NCBI GenBank assembly: GCA_017449265.1
Contig: JAFSJW010000014.1
Location: 1-64,000, forward strand
DNA length: 64,000 bases
Reading direction: 5' to 3'
DNA from: Treponema sp.
GTDB taxonomy: Bacteria > Spirochaetota > Spirochaetia > Treponematales > Treponemataceae
The notes under the pieces are model-generated. The model was not told the origin of the DNA and did no database searches. It saw nothing but the letters and a program-made list of their open reading frames with translations. The position numbers and the translations under genes are program-made. Positions 49,969 through 59,727 of the stretch are shown here, piece by piece. Numbering within the stretch: the first letter of the stretch is position 1; every line of letters begins with the position of its first letter.

Positions 49969-50064
49969 ATTCATCTCCCGAATACACTGTATGAGAAAAT
50001 CGTTAGCTTGCGGTCAACTCGCAGTTGACTTTCCTCGTTCTTGCCGTAAAATATAATTTAAAGC

Positions 50065-50110
50065 CATTCCCAAGTCACGGGAATGATTTTGTTGCAAAAA
50101 TAGCGCAGTT
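50065..50110 (-). pseudogene. Relic of a second ankyrin-type gene end
   Basis: On the minus strand: RYFCNKIIPVTWEWL and stop, matching the LCDESIPVTWE end of the ankyrin gene (48587-48630). It shares the CATTCCC...GGGAATG palindrome also found at 44781. Confidence 0.55.
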
Positions 50111-50235
50111 TAATTTCTGAGCAGTAAATTTTTGGAGATGGGGAGGGGAGATTTATGTCCATCATGGCAGGAGAGATGTTTAGGGGGAGGAAAAATGGGA
50201 TTTTTTTTCAATCAAAAAGTAATGGAGGAAATAAT

Positions 50236-50532
50236 ATGTCAGCTATAGCAACATTTAAAACAAAATATGAGAATCACACAATTATCTACAATGTAGAACC
50301 ATGTTTTCCAGGCTATAAATTAGAATTGAGTATAGATGACCGCTTTTGGGATTCCGCAAAGAGTACAGATAGATCTGATCCAAGAAATATTGATTTACAG
50401 GGATCATTTGTAGAAAAAGGCGAAGATTTTATAGTTTTGGTTCGACTCAAAAAAACTTTTTCAGACTTAGTGGATATAGCTCCTACTTTGTATATCAATA
50501 ATAAAGAAGTTCCTCTTATTAGAACAAATTAA
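50236..50532 (+). CDS. Hypothetical protein, 98 aa
   Basis: From ATG 50236 after TGGAGG; the frame is open to 50155. MSAIATFKTKYENHTIIYNV, FPGYKLELSIDDRFWDSAKS, beta-rich, no signal. Unrecognised. Confidence 0.6.
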   Translation: MSAIATFKTKYENHTIIYNVEPCFPGYKLELSIDDRFWDSAKSTDRSDPRNIDLQGSFVEKGEDFIVLVRLKKTFSDLVDIAPTLYINNKEVPLIRTN

Positions 50533-50589
50533 CTTTGGTTAAAAACAATCTTTTTCAAAAAGAATAGCGATAGATGGCTTAGTTTTCCT

Positions 50590-50694
50590 GCACAGAAATC
50601 AAAGATTTCTGTCTTTGCTTTTTGCGGGCATCCGTGCTAGCAGATTTTTCATAAAACGAACGCCAGTTCTCTTTAATGGGGGCTGGCGATTTTT
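50590..50694 (+). repeat. Composite repeat with terminator, copy 2
   Basis: Same array as 43709-43830: the 9-bp AAA-loop hairpin (50592-50612), a degraded GCGGGCA element, and a CGCCAG/CTGGCG terminator (50661-50694). Confidence 0.75.
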
Positions 50695-50790
50695 ATACAT
50701 ATTTCTTTAATAAGAAATTACGGTGGTTGACCTTAGTCTGAACCACCGTTTTTGCGTTTACTGAGTCCGCCGAATATCAAGGATGAAACT

Positions 50791-51315
50791 TTACGCCCAA
50801 ATAACACGGTCGGGCTTTCGTTCAGCCGGGCTTGGAAGTTCACAGTCAGCGTAACCGACAGCGCAATGCCCGATTCCTTCCCATTCTCCTTCAATACCAA
50901 GCTCTTTCAGAATTTTCTTTCCTTCATCGCTCTCAAATTCTTCCTTTGCGCGGTGAATCCAGATTGAGCCAAGCCCCAGGAAATGAGCGGCTGCCATAAG
51001 ATTTCCCATCACAAGGCTTCCGTCATACACCCGATTTCCCCAGTCTTTCTGCGCAAGAACAATAAGGATTACAGGCGCACCATAGAACGGGTCAAATCCC
51101 GCATCCCAGCCGCCTATTTTTCTGTTCATCTCGGAAATACGAGCGCGAAGCTCTGGATTGGTCACGACAAGAATCTTTGTGTTCTGAGTGCCTTTTGCAC
51201 TTGCTGCGTAAAGACCTGCGTTTACAATTTGTTCCAAATCGTCTTTTTTAGGCATCTGTGCCTTGTACTTACGGATGCTCCTCCGCCCAATCAATGTTTT
51301 TATGGTCTCGTTCAT
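50791..51315 (-). CDS. Nitroreductase-family flavoprotein
   Basis: 174 aa from ATG 51315 after GGAGG. TIKTLIGRRSIRKYKAQMPK and AGLYAASAKGTQNTKILVVT are the FMN-binding N-terminal pattern; GNLMAAAHFLGLGSIWIHRA and the C-terminal GYADCELPSPAERKPDRV fit. Reduces nitro or quinone compounds with NAD(P)H; physiological substrate unknown. Confidence 0.88.
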   Translation of the reverse strand: MNETIKTLIGRRSIRKYKAQMPKKDDLEQIVNAGLYAASAKGTQNTKILVVTNPELRARISEMNRKIGGWDAGFDPFYGAPVILIVLAQKDWGNRVYDGSLVMGNLMAAAHFLGLGSIWIHRAKEEFESDEGKKILKELGIEGEWEGIGHCAVGYADCELPSPAERKPDRVIWA

Positions 51316-51452
51316 AAAACATTCCTCCATTATTTTAATGATAACATGGATTTTTACTAAAGATGAAGAATTTGCTCCATTTCAAAATCTAGCTTGTATG
51401 AATTTTTGTTATCCATTTGGTTGTTCTTTTGCTTGGTTCAACATGATTTCTA

Positions 51453-51501
51453 AATAAGCCTGCAGAAAAATTCTTTCTAGAATTTATTCTGCAGGCTTAT
51501 T
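51453..51501 (-). terminator. Long hairpin downstream of nrdD
   Basis: 15-bp perfect arms AATAAGCCTGCAGAA / TTCTGCAGGCTTATT, 20 bp past the nrdD stop. Confidence 0.75.
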
Positions 51502-51520
51502 GCATTTTTCCTGCCAGCTC

Positions 51521-53719
51521 TTAAATATGCAGAACTCTGTCCTGGATTTCTTGAGTGCGCCCTTGATTCCAGTACTGAGTCCCGATGTAGCCGCATGTGC
51601 GCCGCGCAACGTTCATCGTGGACTGGTCTTTGTTGCCGCACTGCGGACATTGCCAGACGAGCTTATTGTCGCCATCCGTCACGATGCGGATTTCACCCGT
51701 GTAGCCGCACTTTTGGCAGCAGTCGGATTTTGTGTTCAGCTCCGCGTACATGATGTTTTCGTAAATGTGCTTCAAAATTGCCATGACAGCGGGAATGTTG
51801 TTCTCCATGTTCGGAACTTCCACATAGCTCACGGCTCCGCCCGGGGAAAGTTCCTGAAACTGGCTCTCGAATGAGAGCTTTGAGAACGCATCGATTTTTT
51901 CCGACACATGAACATGGTACGAGTTTGTGATGTAGTTCTTGTCCGTCACGCCCTCAATTTCGCCGAACCGCTTTTTGAGGCACTTTGCAAACTTGTATGT
52001 TGTGGACTCAAGAGGCGTTCCGTAGAGTGAAAAATCGATATTGTGCATTTTCTTCCACTCAGCGCACTTCTCGTTCATCTTTTTCATCACATCAATTGCG
52101 AACGGCGTTGCGTCCGGGTTTGTATGCGATTTTCCTGTCATGTAACGCACGCACTCGCAAAGCCCCGCGTAGCCGAGAGAAATAGTGGAGTAGCCGTTGA
52201 ACAAGAGCTTGTCGATTGTCTCGCCTTTTTTGAGCCGTGCCAAAGCCCCGTTCTGCCACAAGATAGGCGCAACATCGCTCGGAGTGCCCAAAAGCCGCTC
52301 GTGTCTTCTGAGAAGTGCCTTGTGACAAAGTTCCAGACGCTCGTCAAAAATCTTCCAGAATGAATCGTAATCGCCACCTGAAGAACATGCCACATCCACA
52401 AGGTTTATAGTGACTACGCCCTGATTGAACCTTCCGTAGTACTTGTGCTTGCCAGGCTCGTAATTTCCTGCGTTTGCGATGTTTCCAACGCCTGCGCCGG
52501 TGAAACGGTCTGGAGTGAGGAATGAGCGACAGCCCATGCAAGTATACACATCGCCTTTAAGCTCAAGCATTTTCTTTTCAGAAATGTAGTCAGGAACAAG
52601 CCGGCGCGCGGTGCATTTTGCCGCAAGCTCGGTCAGGTAGTAGTACGGAGAGCCTTCGTCCACATTATCGTTCTCAAGAACATAGATGAGCTTGGGGAAT
52701 GCCGGCATAACCCAGAATCCAGATTCATTCTTTACGCCCTGATAACGCTGCTTGAGGACTTCTTCGATTATCATGGCCAGGTCTTTTTTCTCCTGCGCGT
52801 TCCGGGCTTCGTTCAAGTACATGAACACGGTTACAAAAGGAGCCTGTCCGTTCGTAGTCATAAGGGTAACAACCTGATATTGAATCGTCTGAACGCCGCG
52901 CTTTATTTCATCGCGGAGACGCATATCCACAATGGCTTTTTTCTGTTCTTCCGTGTACTCGCCCGCGCGTGACTCAACTTCTCGGATTTCTTTGAGAAAC
53001 TTCTGGCGGCTAACCTCAACGAAAGGAGCCAGGTGCGTGAGCGAAACGCTCTGACCACCGTACTGGCTTGATGCAACCTGTGCGATTATCTGCGTGGCAA
53101 TATTGCACGCCGTTGAGAATGAGTGCGGCTTGTCGATTTTTGTGCCTGAAATGACCGTTCCGTTCTGGAGCATATCTTCCAAGTTCACAAGGTCGCAATT
53201 GTGCATATGCTGGGCAAAATAATCCGAGTCATGGAAATGGATGATTCCATCATTGTGGGCCTGCACAATGTCCTCGTCAAGCAAAAACCTCTTGGTGATG
53301 TCCTTGGACACCTCGCCCGCCATATAGTCGCGCTGAACGGATACGACTGTTGGGTTTTTGTTTGAATTCTCCTGCTTGACTTCCTCATTGTTACATTCAA
53401 GCAGGGACATAATCTGGCTGTCAGTTGAATTCGCCTTTCTGAGCAACTCGTGCTGGTATCTGTATGTAATGTATTTTTTTGCTATTGCAAAAGCTGATTC
53501 TTCCATGATTGCGTCTTCAACCAAATCCTGAATGGCTTCGACATTCATCTCGTGATTTTCGTCTTCGCACTGTTTCTGGATTTTTTCGGCAATCATTTGA
53601 ATCTGCTCATTTTTAAGCTGTTCGGAAAGAGGAACTTCATTGCTTGCTTTTGTTACGGCAGTAATGATTTTGTTGATGTCGAAATCTACTTCTTCACCGT
53701 TTCGCTTAATAATTTTCAT
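51521..53719 (-). CDS. nrdD: Anaerobic ribonucleoside-triphosphate reductase
   Basis: 732 aa from ATG 53719 after GAGGGG; the frame is open to 53878. N-terminal ATP-cone (IIKRNGEEVDFDINKIITAV), then the class III core, zinc site CCQKCGYTGEIR...CPQCGNKD, and the glycyl-radical segment ARRTCGYIGTQ near the C-terminus. It makes dNTPs without oxygen. The activase gene nrdG is not adjacent in this window. A NrdR box lies 95 bp upstream. Confidence 0.96.
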   Translation of the reverse strand: MKIIKRNGEEVDFDINKIITAVTKASNEVPLSEQLKNEQIQMIAEKIQKQCEDENHEMNVEAIQDLVEDAIMEESAFAIAKKYITYRYQHELLRKANSTDSQIMSLLECNNEEVKQENSNKNPTVVSVQRDYMAGEVSKDITKRFLLDEDIVQAHNDGIIHFHDSDYFAQHMHNCDLVNLEDMLQNGTVISGTKIDKPHSFSTACNIATQIIAQVASSQYGGQSVSLTHLAPFVEVSRQKFLKEIREVESRAGEYTEEQKKAIVDMRLRDEIKRGVQTIQYQVVTLMTTNGQAPFVTVFMYLNEARNAQEKKDLAMIIEEVLKQRYQGVKNESGFWVMPAFPKLIYVLENDNVDEGSPYYYLTELAAKCTARRLVPDYISEKKMLELKGDVYTCMGCRSFLTPDRFTGAGVGNIANAGNYEPGKHKYYGRFNQGVVTINLVDVACSSGGDYDSFWKIFDERLELCHKALLRRHERLLGTPSDVAPILWQNGALARLKKGETIDKLLFNGYSTISLGYAGLCECVRYMTGKSHTNPDATPFAIDVMKKMNEKCAEWKKMHNIDFSLYGTPLESTTYKFAKCLKKRFGEIEGVTDKNYITNSYHVHVSEKIDAFSKLSFESQFQELSPGGAVSYVEVPNMENNIPAVMAILKHIYENIMYAELNTKSDCCQKCGYTGEIRIVTDGDNKLVWQCPQCGNKDQSTMNVARRTCGYIGTQYWNQGRTQEIQDRVLHI

Positions 53720-53813
53720 CACAACCCCTCGATAATTTTGATGTCCGCCCCTCAACCCACAAGTCGCGCATAATAGCCGACTATGCAGACATTTATTATT
53801 TTCGGCACTAAAA

Positions 53814-53829
53814 ACACCATATTTAGTGT
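53814..53829 (-). promoter_or_regulatory. NrdR box
   Basis: ACACCATATTTAGTGT fits the NrdR consensus ACACWATATATWGTGT with one or two mismatches. NrdR represses nrd genes when dATP/ATP is high. A weaker second match at 53847-53862 has odd spacing. The rest of 53720-54153 has no gene. Confidence 0.75.
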
Positions 53830-54153
53830 TTTTTCGCGCAACATGAAAAATGATATATTGACTGATTTGAGCTGTCAAGGGGAAAAGTTGTGGAAAAACT
53901 GTGGAAAAAAGGTGAAAACAAAAAGTGGTCGTTTTTGTCTAATCAAGTGATTTTTGCCCGAAAATGTCTTTCGGAAATCGCAAAATTCAGAATTATTGTG
54001 ATATAATTACCGAATGGTTCAATTTAAAATGTGTCTTGTATGTCACTTTCTTGCGGACCAAATTAATTTATATAGTGCAAAATAACTCGGAGTCTACTTA
54101 ATTCTTTGCGAAACTATGTTCCGATTTTTTTAGCAGTGCTGGAGGGATGCATT

Positions 54154-55968
54154 ATGAATTTATCAACGAAAAAAGGGATTGGTCTTTTTCAAAAAATTTT
54201 CAGCGGATATTTGCTTGCAGTTGCAGTTATCGTTGTTATGTCGGTAATTATCGTTACGAACGCTCAGAAATTCAGCTTGAACGCAAACAAATCGAACGAG
54301 GAGATTTTGCCGAATACTTTAAAGGCAAAAGACTTGCAGCTTCATGTCATTCAGGTTCAGCAATGGCTCACGGATATTTCAGCCACGCGTGGAGCTGAAG
54401 GCTATGACGACGGCTACGATGAAGCCGCCGAACATGCAAAAGCATTCAAATCTATCGTGGAAGATTTCAAGAATTTTTACCGTTCTCATGGCGAAAGTGC
54501 AAAAATCAATGAACTTGATGATATGTCAAGGGCTTTCGACGGCTACTATGAAATGGGAAAGAACATGGCGGCGGCGTATATTGAGTACGGACCTGACGAA
54601 GGCAACAAATTCATGGAAAAATTCGATCCGTATGCGGAGCAGATTTCAGAGATGGTTGATTCGTTTGTGGGCAATTTGAGCGATATGCTTGTAGACAGTG
54701 TTTCTGTAATCAGTGTGCAGTCAGACAATCTCAAAAAACTGTCCGTCGCAATCAGCGTTAGTGCGGCAATCCTTTTGATTTTTCTTGGATTTATCATTTC
54801 ACGCAAGACAGTCAAGCCAATCAGCCAGTTTACCTCTATTCTGAAAGATATTTCTGAGGGTGAGGGCGATTTGACTCACAGGATTGAGATTTCGTCGAAA
54901 GATGAGATTGGTTCTATGGCGGACTATTTCAACAAAACTTTTGATAAAATCCGTGTGCTTGTTTCTACGGTTCAGGCGCAATCATCGAAACTTTCGGAAG
55001 TCGGAGAAACGCTTTCTTCAAATATGACGGAAACTTCTGCGGCTATCAACCAGATTTCCGCGAACATAAAAAGCATAAAAGGTCAGACAATAAATCAGAC
55101 TGCCAGCGTTACGGAAACAACCAGCACGATGGAGCAGATTTCGTTCGGCATAAATCGTCTCAACGAGCTTATAACAGAGCAGTCATCGAATATAAATCAA
55201 TCTACTTCCGTAATCAATTCTCTTATCCACAATATGGAGGCGACTACAAAAACTCTTGTTCATAACACTGAGAACATAAATCGCCTTGCAGAGAATTCTG
55301 CATCGGGAAAAACTGTGCTTGACAAAATCACAAAGGCAATTCAGGAAGTTTATGAAGAGTCGCGCGGACTTATGGAAATCAGCAATGTGATTCAGAATAT
55401 TGCTGGGGAAACGAACCTTCTTGCTATGAATGCGGCAATTGAGGCAGCTCATGCCGGAGACACTGGGAAAGGTTTTGCAGTCGTTGCCGATGAGGTCAGA
55501 AAACTTGCGGAATCTTCAGCAAAACAGACCAAAACTATTGGTGGCGCATTAAAAAAGATTACGGATTCAATTGTTGTCGTAACGAAATTCTCTGCAGAGG
55601 TTGTAGAAAAATTCACTTTGATTGAAGACGAAGTGAATACTGTTTCTAAACAGGAGCAGTCAATCCGAGATACGATGGAACAGCAGTCTCAGGACAGTAA
55701 ATATGTTCTTAGCGCAATCAATCTTCTGAATGATATAACTCAAAAAGTTCAGAAAAGCTCGGTGGAAATGCTTGAGGGCAGCACGCAGATTACGAAAGAA
55801 GCTAAAAATATGAACATAATCACTCAGGAAATTGACGGCGGTATGTCTGAAATGGCAACTGGTGCGGATCAAATTACTGAGGCTGTGAACGCTGTGAATC
55901 AACTTACTGTAGATACACGAAACAGTATTGATGCACTTAACGATGAAGTTGGTAAATTCAAAGTGTAA
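54154..55968 (+). CDS. Methyl-accepting chemotaxis protein (four-helix sensor)
   Basis: 604 aa from ATG 54154 after GGAGGG. TM1 [20 protein letters not shown], a ~150-residue helical periplasmic domain (4HB_MCP-like; [19 protein letters not shown] helix), TM2 near 205-227, HAMP ([13 protein letters not shown]), and the hairpin [19 protein letters not shown]. Third chemoreceptor in the window. Ends NDEVGKFKV without a tether motif. Confidence 0.9.
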   Translation: MNLSTKKGIGLFQKIFSGYLLAVAVIVVMSVIIVTNAQKFSLNANKSNEEILPNTLKAKDLQLHVIQVQQWLTDISATRGAEGYDDGYDEAAEHAKAFKSIVEDFKNFYRSHGESAKINELDDMSRAFDGYYEMGKNMAAAYIEYGPDEGNKFMEKFDPYAEQISEMVDSFVGNLSDMLVDSVSVISVQSDNLKKLSVAISVSAAILLIFLGFIISRKTVKPISQFTSILKDISEGEGDLTHRIEISSKDEIGSMADYFNKTFDKIRVLVSTVQAQSSKLSEVGETLSSNMTETSAAINQISANIKSIKGQTINQTASVTETTSTMEQISFGINRLNELITEQSSNINQSTSVINSLIHNMEATTKTLVHNTENINRLAENSASGKTVLDKITKAIQEVYEESRGLMEISNVIQNIAGETNLLAMNAAIEAAHAGDTGKGFAVVADEVRKLAESSAKQTKTIGGALKKITDSIVVVTKFSAEVVEKFTLIEDEVNTVSKQEQSIRDTMEQQSQDSKYVLSAINLLNDITQKVQKSSVEMLEGSTQITKEAKNMNIITQEIDGGMSEMATGADQITEAVNAVNQLTVDTRNSIDALNDEVGKFKV

Positions 55969-56070
55969 AATGTGTTGTCGGCAAAAAACAGAATGATACA
56001 TGCTCAAATTGATTTTCATTTGAGTTGTTGCTTTCTGATTGCTCAAATCCCAAAGCCTCATTAAAATATA

Positions 56071-56141
56071 GGGAACTGTCTGATAAAATTCTGCTGTGCA
56101 GCAAGTTCAACTGGCGCGGCTTATATTTTTTGGCAGTTCCC
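56071..56141. other. Long-range inverted repeat upstream of aspS
   Basis: GGGAACTG pairs with CAGTTCCC 55 nt apart, enclosing a small CTGCTGTGCAGCA hairpin. It could be a terminator for the chemoreceptor gene or an aspS leader structure. Confidence 0.4.
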
Positions 56142-56198
56142 TAGACATTTATTTGCTTTTTAAGCAGCGGCATTTATGTCGCCATTGAGGTAAGGATA

Positions 56199-58034
56199 AT
56201 GGAATCAAATAAAAGAACAGTCACTTGCGGTGAGCTTCGCAAGGGTGATGTTGGTAAGAATGTTGTATTGAACGGATGGGTGTCACGCTCACGAGATTTG
56301 GGCGGCCTTGTTTTTATCCAGCTCCGTGACCGCTACGGAATCACTCAGGTTATGGTGGGCGACGGGGCAAGCGAAGAAGTCAAAAAAATCGCCTCGTCAT
56401 TGAAAAGCGAATATTGTATCGCGGTGGCGGGAGTTGTCGCTGCCCGAAGCGAAAAGGATGTGAATCCTGACATGGCAACTGGTGAAATCGAAGTCGAAGC
56501 AAAGGAAATCGAAATCTTCACGACCAGCCAGGAGTTGCCTTTCTCTATTGAAGAAGTCCGCCAGAAGGACGGAACCCTTGTTCTTCCAAACGAAGATTTG
56601 CGCTTGAAGTACCGCTACCTTGACTTGCGCCGTGAGCCGATGCAGAAAAACATCATCCTCCGCTCACAGGTCACTTTTGCAACCCGCGAGTATCTTACAG
56701 GCAAGGGCTTTCTGGAGATTGAGACTCCGACTTTCATCAAGTCAACTCCAGAGGGAGCACGCGATTACCTTGTTCCGAGCCGTGTTCATCCTGGAAAATT
56801 CTATTCTTTGCCGCAGTCACCACAGCTTTACAAACAGCTTCTCATGGTCTCAGGCTTTGACAAATATTTCCAGATTGCACGCTGCTACCGTGATGAAGAT
56901 GCCCGAGGCGACCGGCAGCCGGAATTCACTCAGATTGATATGGAGATGAGCTTCACAAACCGTGAGGAAGTTCTTGAGACAACCGAAGGACTCATGGGCT
57001 ACATCTTCAAAAAGACCTTGAACTATGATTTGCCTGCAAAATTCGACCGAATCAGCTGGGATGACGCTTTTGATTTGTACGGAAGCGACAAGCCTGATTT
57101 GCGATTCGACCTCAAAATGCAGGACGCAGCTTTCATGGCAGATTTGAGCGATTTCAACGCTTTCAAAGCGGGAGCCGCCAATGCTTCAAAAGAAATCGAG
57201 CGTCACAAGCGAAGCGGCCTCAAAGCCCTTGTCGTTAAGAATGTGGCCGACAAATACAGCCGAAAGATGATTGAGGCTCTTGAATCCGTGGCAAAAATCA
57301 ACCACGCAAAGGGACTGGCATGGATGAAAGTTGACGCAGAGGGCAAATTCGAAGGCGGAATCTCAAAATTCTTCGCCGGAAAAGAAGCTGAAATCTGCTC
57401 AAAACTTGGTGCCGAAAAGAACGACTTGCTCCTGTTCGTAAGCGATGAAAAATGGCAGGTTGCCTGCGTCGCTTTGGGTGCCGTTCGAAAACAGCTTGGA
57501 AAGGACTTGAACCTTTACAATCCGGCCGATGAATTCCACTTCGCATGGATTATCGACTTCCCTTACTTTGCATGGAATGAGGACGAAAATCACTGGGAGA
57601 CTGAGCACCACATGTTCACTCTTCCGCAGAAAAAATACTGGGACACTCTGGAAAGTGACCCGGGCAGCGTAAAAGGCGACCTCTACGACCTGGTTTTGAA
57701 CGGCTACGAGCTTGCTTCTGGATCAATGCGTATCAACGATCCGGCCTTGCAGGAGCGAATCTTTGAAATCGTCGGTTACAGCCGCGAGCGTGCCGAAAAA
57801 GCATTCGGATTTTTGGTTCAGGCATTCAAATTCGGCGCTCCCCCACACGGAGGAATCGCACCGGGACTTGACCGCCTTGTAATGCTCATGCGCCACGAGG
57901 AATCAATCCACGAAGTAATCGCCTTCCCGAAGAACAATCTTGCGGCATCTCCTATGGACGAATGTCCTAGCGAAGTTGAGCAGAAACAGCTCGATGAGCT
58001 TCATATCGCTGTTACGGAACGCGAAAAAGACTAA
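56199..58034 (+). CDS. aspS: Aspartyl-tRNA synthetase
   Basis: 611 aa after GAGGTAAGG. N-terminal OB anticodon domain (LNGWVSRSRDLGGLVFIQLR), class II motifs LEIETPTFIKSTPEGARDYL, RCYRDEDARGDRQPEFTQID and PPHGGIAPGLDRLVMLM, and the bacterial insertion domain. Full bacterial length. Whether it is discriminating or also charges tRNA-Asn cannot be told without gatCAB, which is not here. Confidence 0.96.
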   Translation: MESNKRTVTCGELRKGDVGKNVVLNGWVSRSRDLGGLVFIQLRDRYGITQVMVGDGASEEVKKIASSLKSEYCIAVAGVVAARSEKDVNPDMATGEIEVEAKEIEIFTTSQELPFSIEEVRQKDGTLVLPNEDLRLKYRYLDLRREPMQKNIILRSQVTFATREYLTGKGFLEIETPTFIKSTPEGARDYLVPSRVHPGKFYSLPQSPQLYKQLLMVSGFDKYFQIARCYRDEDARGDRQPEFTQIDMEMSFTNREEVLETTEGLMGYIFKKTLNYDLPAKFDRISWDDAFDLYGSDKPDLRFDLKMQDAAFMADLSDFNAFKAGAANASKEIERHKRSGLKALVVKNVADKYSRKMIEALESVAKINHAKGLAWMKVDAEGKFEGGISKFFAGKEAEICSKLGAEKNDLLLFVSDEKWQVACVALGAVRKQLGKDLNLYNPADEFHFAWIIDFPYFAWNEDENHWETEHHMFTLPQKKYWDTLESDPGSVKGDLYDLVLNGYELASGSMRINDPALQERIFEIVGYSRERAEKAFGFLVQAFKFGAPPHGGIAPGLDRLVMLMRHEESIHEVIAFPKNNLAASPMDECPSEVEQKQLDELHIAVTEREKD

Positions 58035-58040
58035 AAAAAA

Positions 58041-58066
58041 GCCACACAGTCTTGAAACTGTGTGGC
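58041..58066. terminator. Bidirectional terminator
   Basis: GCCACACAGT / ACTGTGTGGC with a 6-nt loop between convergent aspS and the phosphohexomutase; eight As on one side give Ts for the minus transcript. Confidence 0.85.
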
Positions 58067-58077
58067 ATATAAAAATT

Positions 58078-59568
58078 TTATTTGCTCAGTTTGTCGAATC
58101 CTTGAAGCAGTTCTTCCGCTGTTTTGAGGATTTTTTCGCAGTCGCCTTTGCGTTCGCCCTCAATGTTGAGAGGCATCACCGGGTCGTGCAATGATTTTCT
58201 TAGCAAAAGCCAGCCTTTTTTGTCTTCATCTTGAAAACTGATTCGTACTCCTTCATACGACTTGGGCAAAATCATTCCTGATTTTTCAGCACGGGCTTTG
58301 AATTCAGAAAGAACTTTGTCGCCGTAAGAAGCGAAATCGTCGCAATTGATTTTGTAGCGGATTTCCTGAGCTTCAACGAGCGGGTCAAGGTTTTCAATCA
58401 GGTGGGAAAGTGCTTTGCCCTGTGCCTTTGCGTTTGCCAGTGCGATTACGATTTTTACCGCAAGGAATGCGCCATCGTCAAGGTAGAAATTGTCTTTGAG
58501 CGCGCCATGACCGCTTGTTTCCATTGCGAGAGGAGAAACCGTTCCTTCGGCGTTTAGTCGTTTACATTCGTTGATTACATTTTTGTAGCCGCGTTTGAAG
58601 CAGTGGTGTTTTAAGCCCAAGTCTTTTTCGAGAAAGCGCGTTAGCCTGTCAGAAGTGACCGAATCTGTGATGATTGTGCTTCCGGGGTATTCGGGGGCAA
58701 GAATTGCCGCAACGAGCGCGATGATTGCGTCCCTGTTCACTTCGGTTCCGTCTGGCAGCACGGCTGACATTCGGTCAACATCTGTATCAAAAATTAAGCC
58801 TAAATCAGCTTTGTTTTTTAGAACGGCACTCTGAATTGCTTCCATTGCTTTTGCGTTCTCGGGGTTCGGAATATGATTCGGAAACATTCCGTCTGGCTCT
58901 AGGAACTGACTTCCGTTTGTGTCTGCCCCAAGCTCATTAAGAATCTTTGAGACGAAAAATCCGCCGGCTCCGTTCCCTGCATCCACCACGATTTTAAGCC
59001 CGGAAAGCGGTTTTTCATTTTGGCTTTGCCCAACATTCGGTTTGATTCCACTCCGAATCGTTTTTACGAGATGATTTGCATAAAGTGAGATTAAATCGAA
59101 AGTTTTGGCTTCTTCTGAGCCTGATTTTTCAGAAAGACCGACTGCACCTTCAAGAATAGCAGTTATGTCATCATGCTCCAGACCTCCGTCTTTATCGAAA
59201 AATTTCAGACCGTTTCTGTTGAACGGAAGATGGCTTGCCGTAATCATAATTGAGCCGTCGAATTCAGTTTCTTTAAACACAATGCTCATAAACATCGCCG
59301 GAGTCGTTGCCATCCCGCAGTCTACTATTTTTACGCCGCAGGACGAAAGCCCGCCCATGACAGATTTTGCCAGAGATTCCCCTGTGATTCGCGAGTCGCG
59401 GCCAACTCCTACGACAAGCGAATCAACGGCTTTCCCAGTCTTTTTTGAAAGCCATGATGCAAAACTTTGTGCGATTATATTTGATGCGAGCGGCGTAAGT
59501 GTCACGCTCTCTCCTTCAATTCCTTCACAGGCAACACCGCGAATGTCGCTGCCGTTTTGTAATTTCAT
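58078..59568 (-). CDS. Phosphomannomutase/phosphoglucomutase family
   Basis: 496 aa from ATG 59568; ATG 59586 is possible but would be almost leaderless behind a GATAAT. Phosphoserine loop MITASHLPFNRNGLKFF, metal loop FDTDVDRMSAV, sugar loop METSGHGALKDNFYLDDGAF, and a C-terminal phosphate-binding domain. Interconverts hexose 1- and 6-phosphates. TASHLP replaces the more common TASHNP. Confidence 0.9.
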   Translation of the reverse strand: MKLQNGSDIRGVACEGIEGESVTLTPLASNIIAQSFASWLSKKTGKAVDSLVVGVGRDSRITGESLAKSVMGGLSSCGVKIVDCGMATTPAMFMSIVFKETEFDGSIMITASHLPFNRNGLKFFDKDGGLEHDDITAILEGAVGLSEKSGSEEAKTFDLISLYANHLVKTIRSGIKPNVGQSQNEKPLSGLKIVVDAGNGAGGFFVSKILNELGADTNGSQFLEPDGMFPNHIPNPENAKAMEAIQSAVLKNKADLGLIFDTDVDRMSAVLPDGTEVNRDAIIALVAAILAPEYPGSTIITDSVTSDRLTRFLEKDLGLKHHCFKRGYKNVINECKRLNAEGTVSPLAMETSGHGALKDNFYLDDGAFLAVKIVIALANAKAQGKALSHLIENLDPLVEAQEIRYKINCDDFASYGDKVLSEFKARAEKSGMILPKSYEGVRISFQDEDKKGWLLLRKSLHDPVMPLNIEGERKGDCEKILKTAEELLQGFDKLSK

Positions 59569-59727
59569 CAATTCTTTTCTTTCCATAATAATAATTATCA
59601 CACAATTTTTTATTTTTGCACGATTAAATTTGACATACAAAAAATTCTAAAAGTCCAGTTCTTAGAAATTACAATTTTTTCTGATGTTATTTTGTTAGAA
59701 TAATGGTATGATTATCACGGCAAAAAT

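Noticed and set aside
53847..53862. Second NrdR box
   Set aside because: Only the ATATAT core fits and the 34-bp offset differs from the usual ~31 bp.
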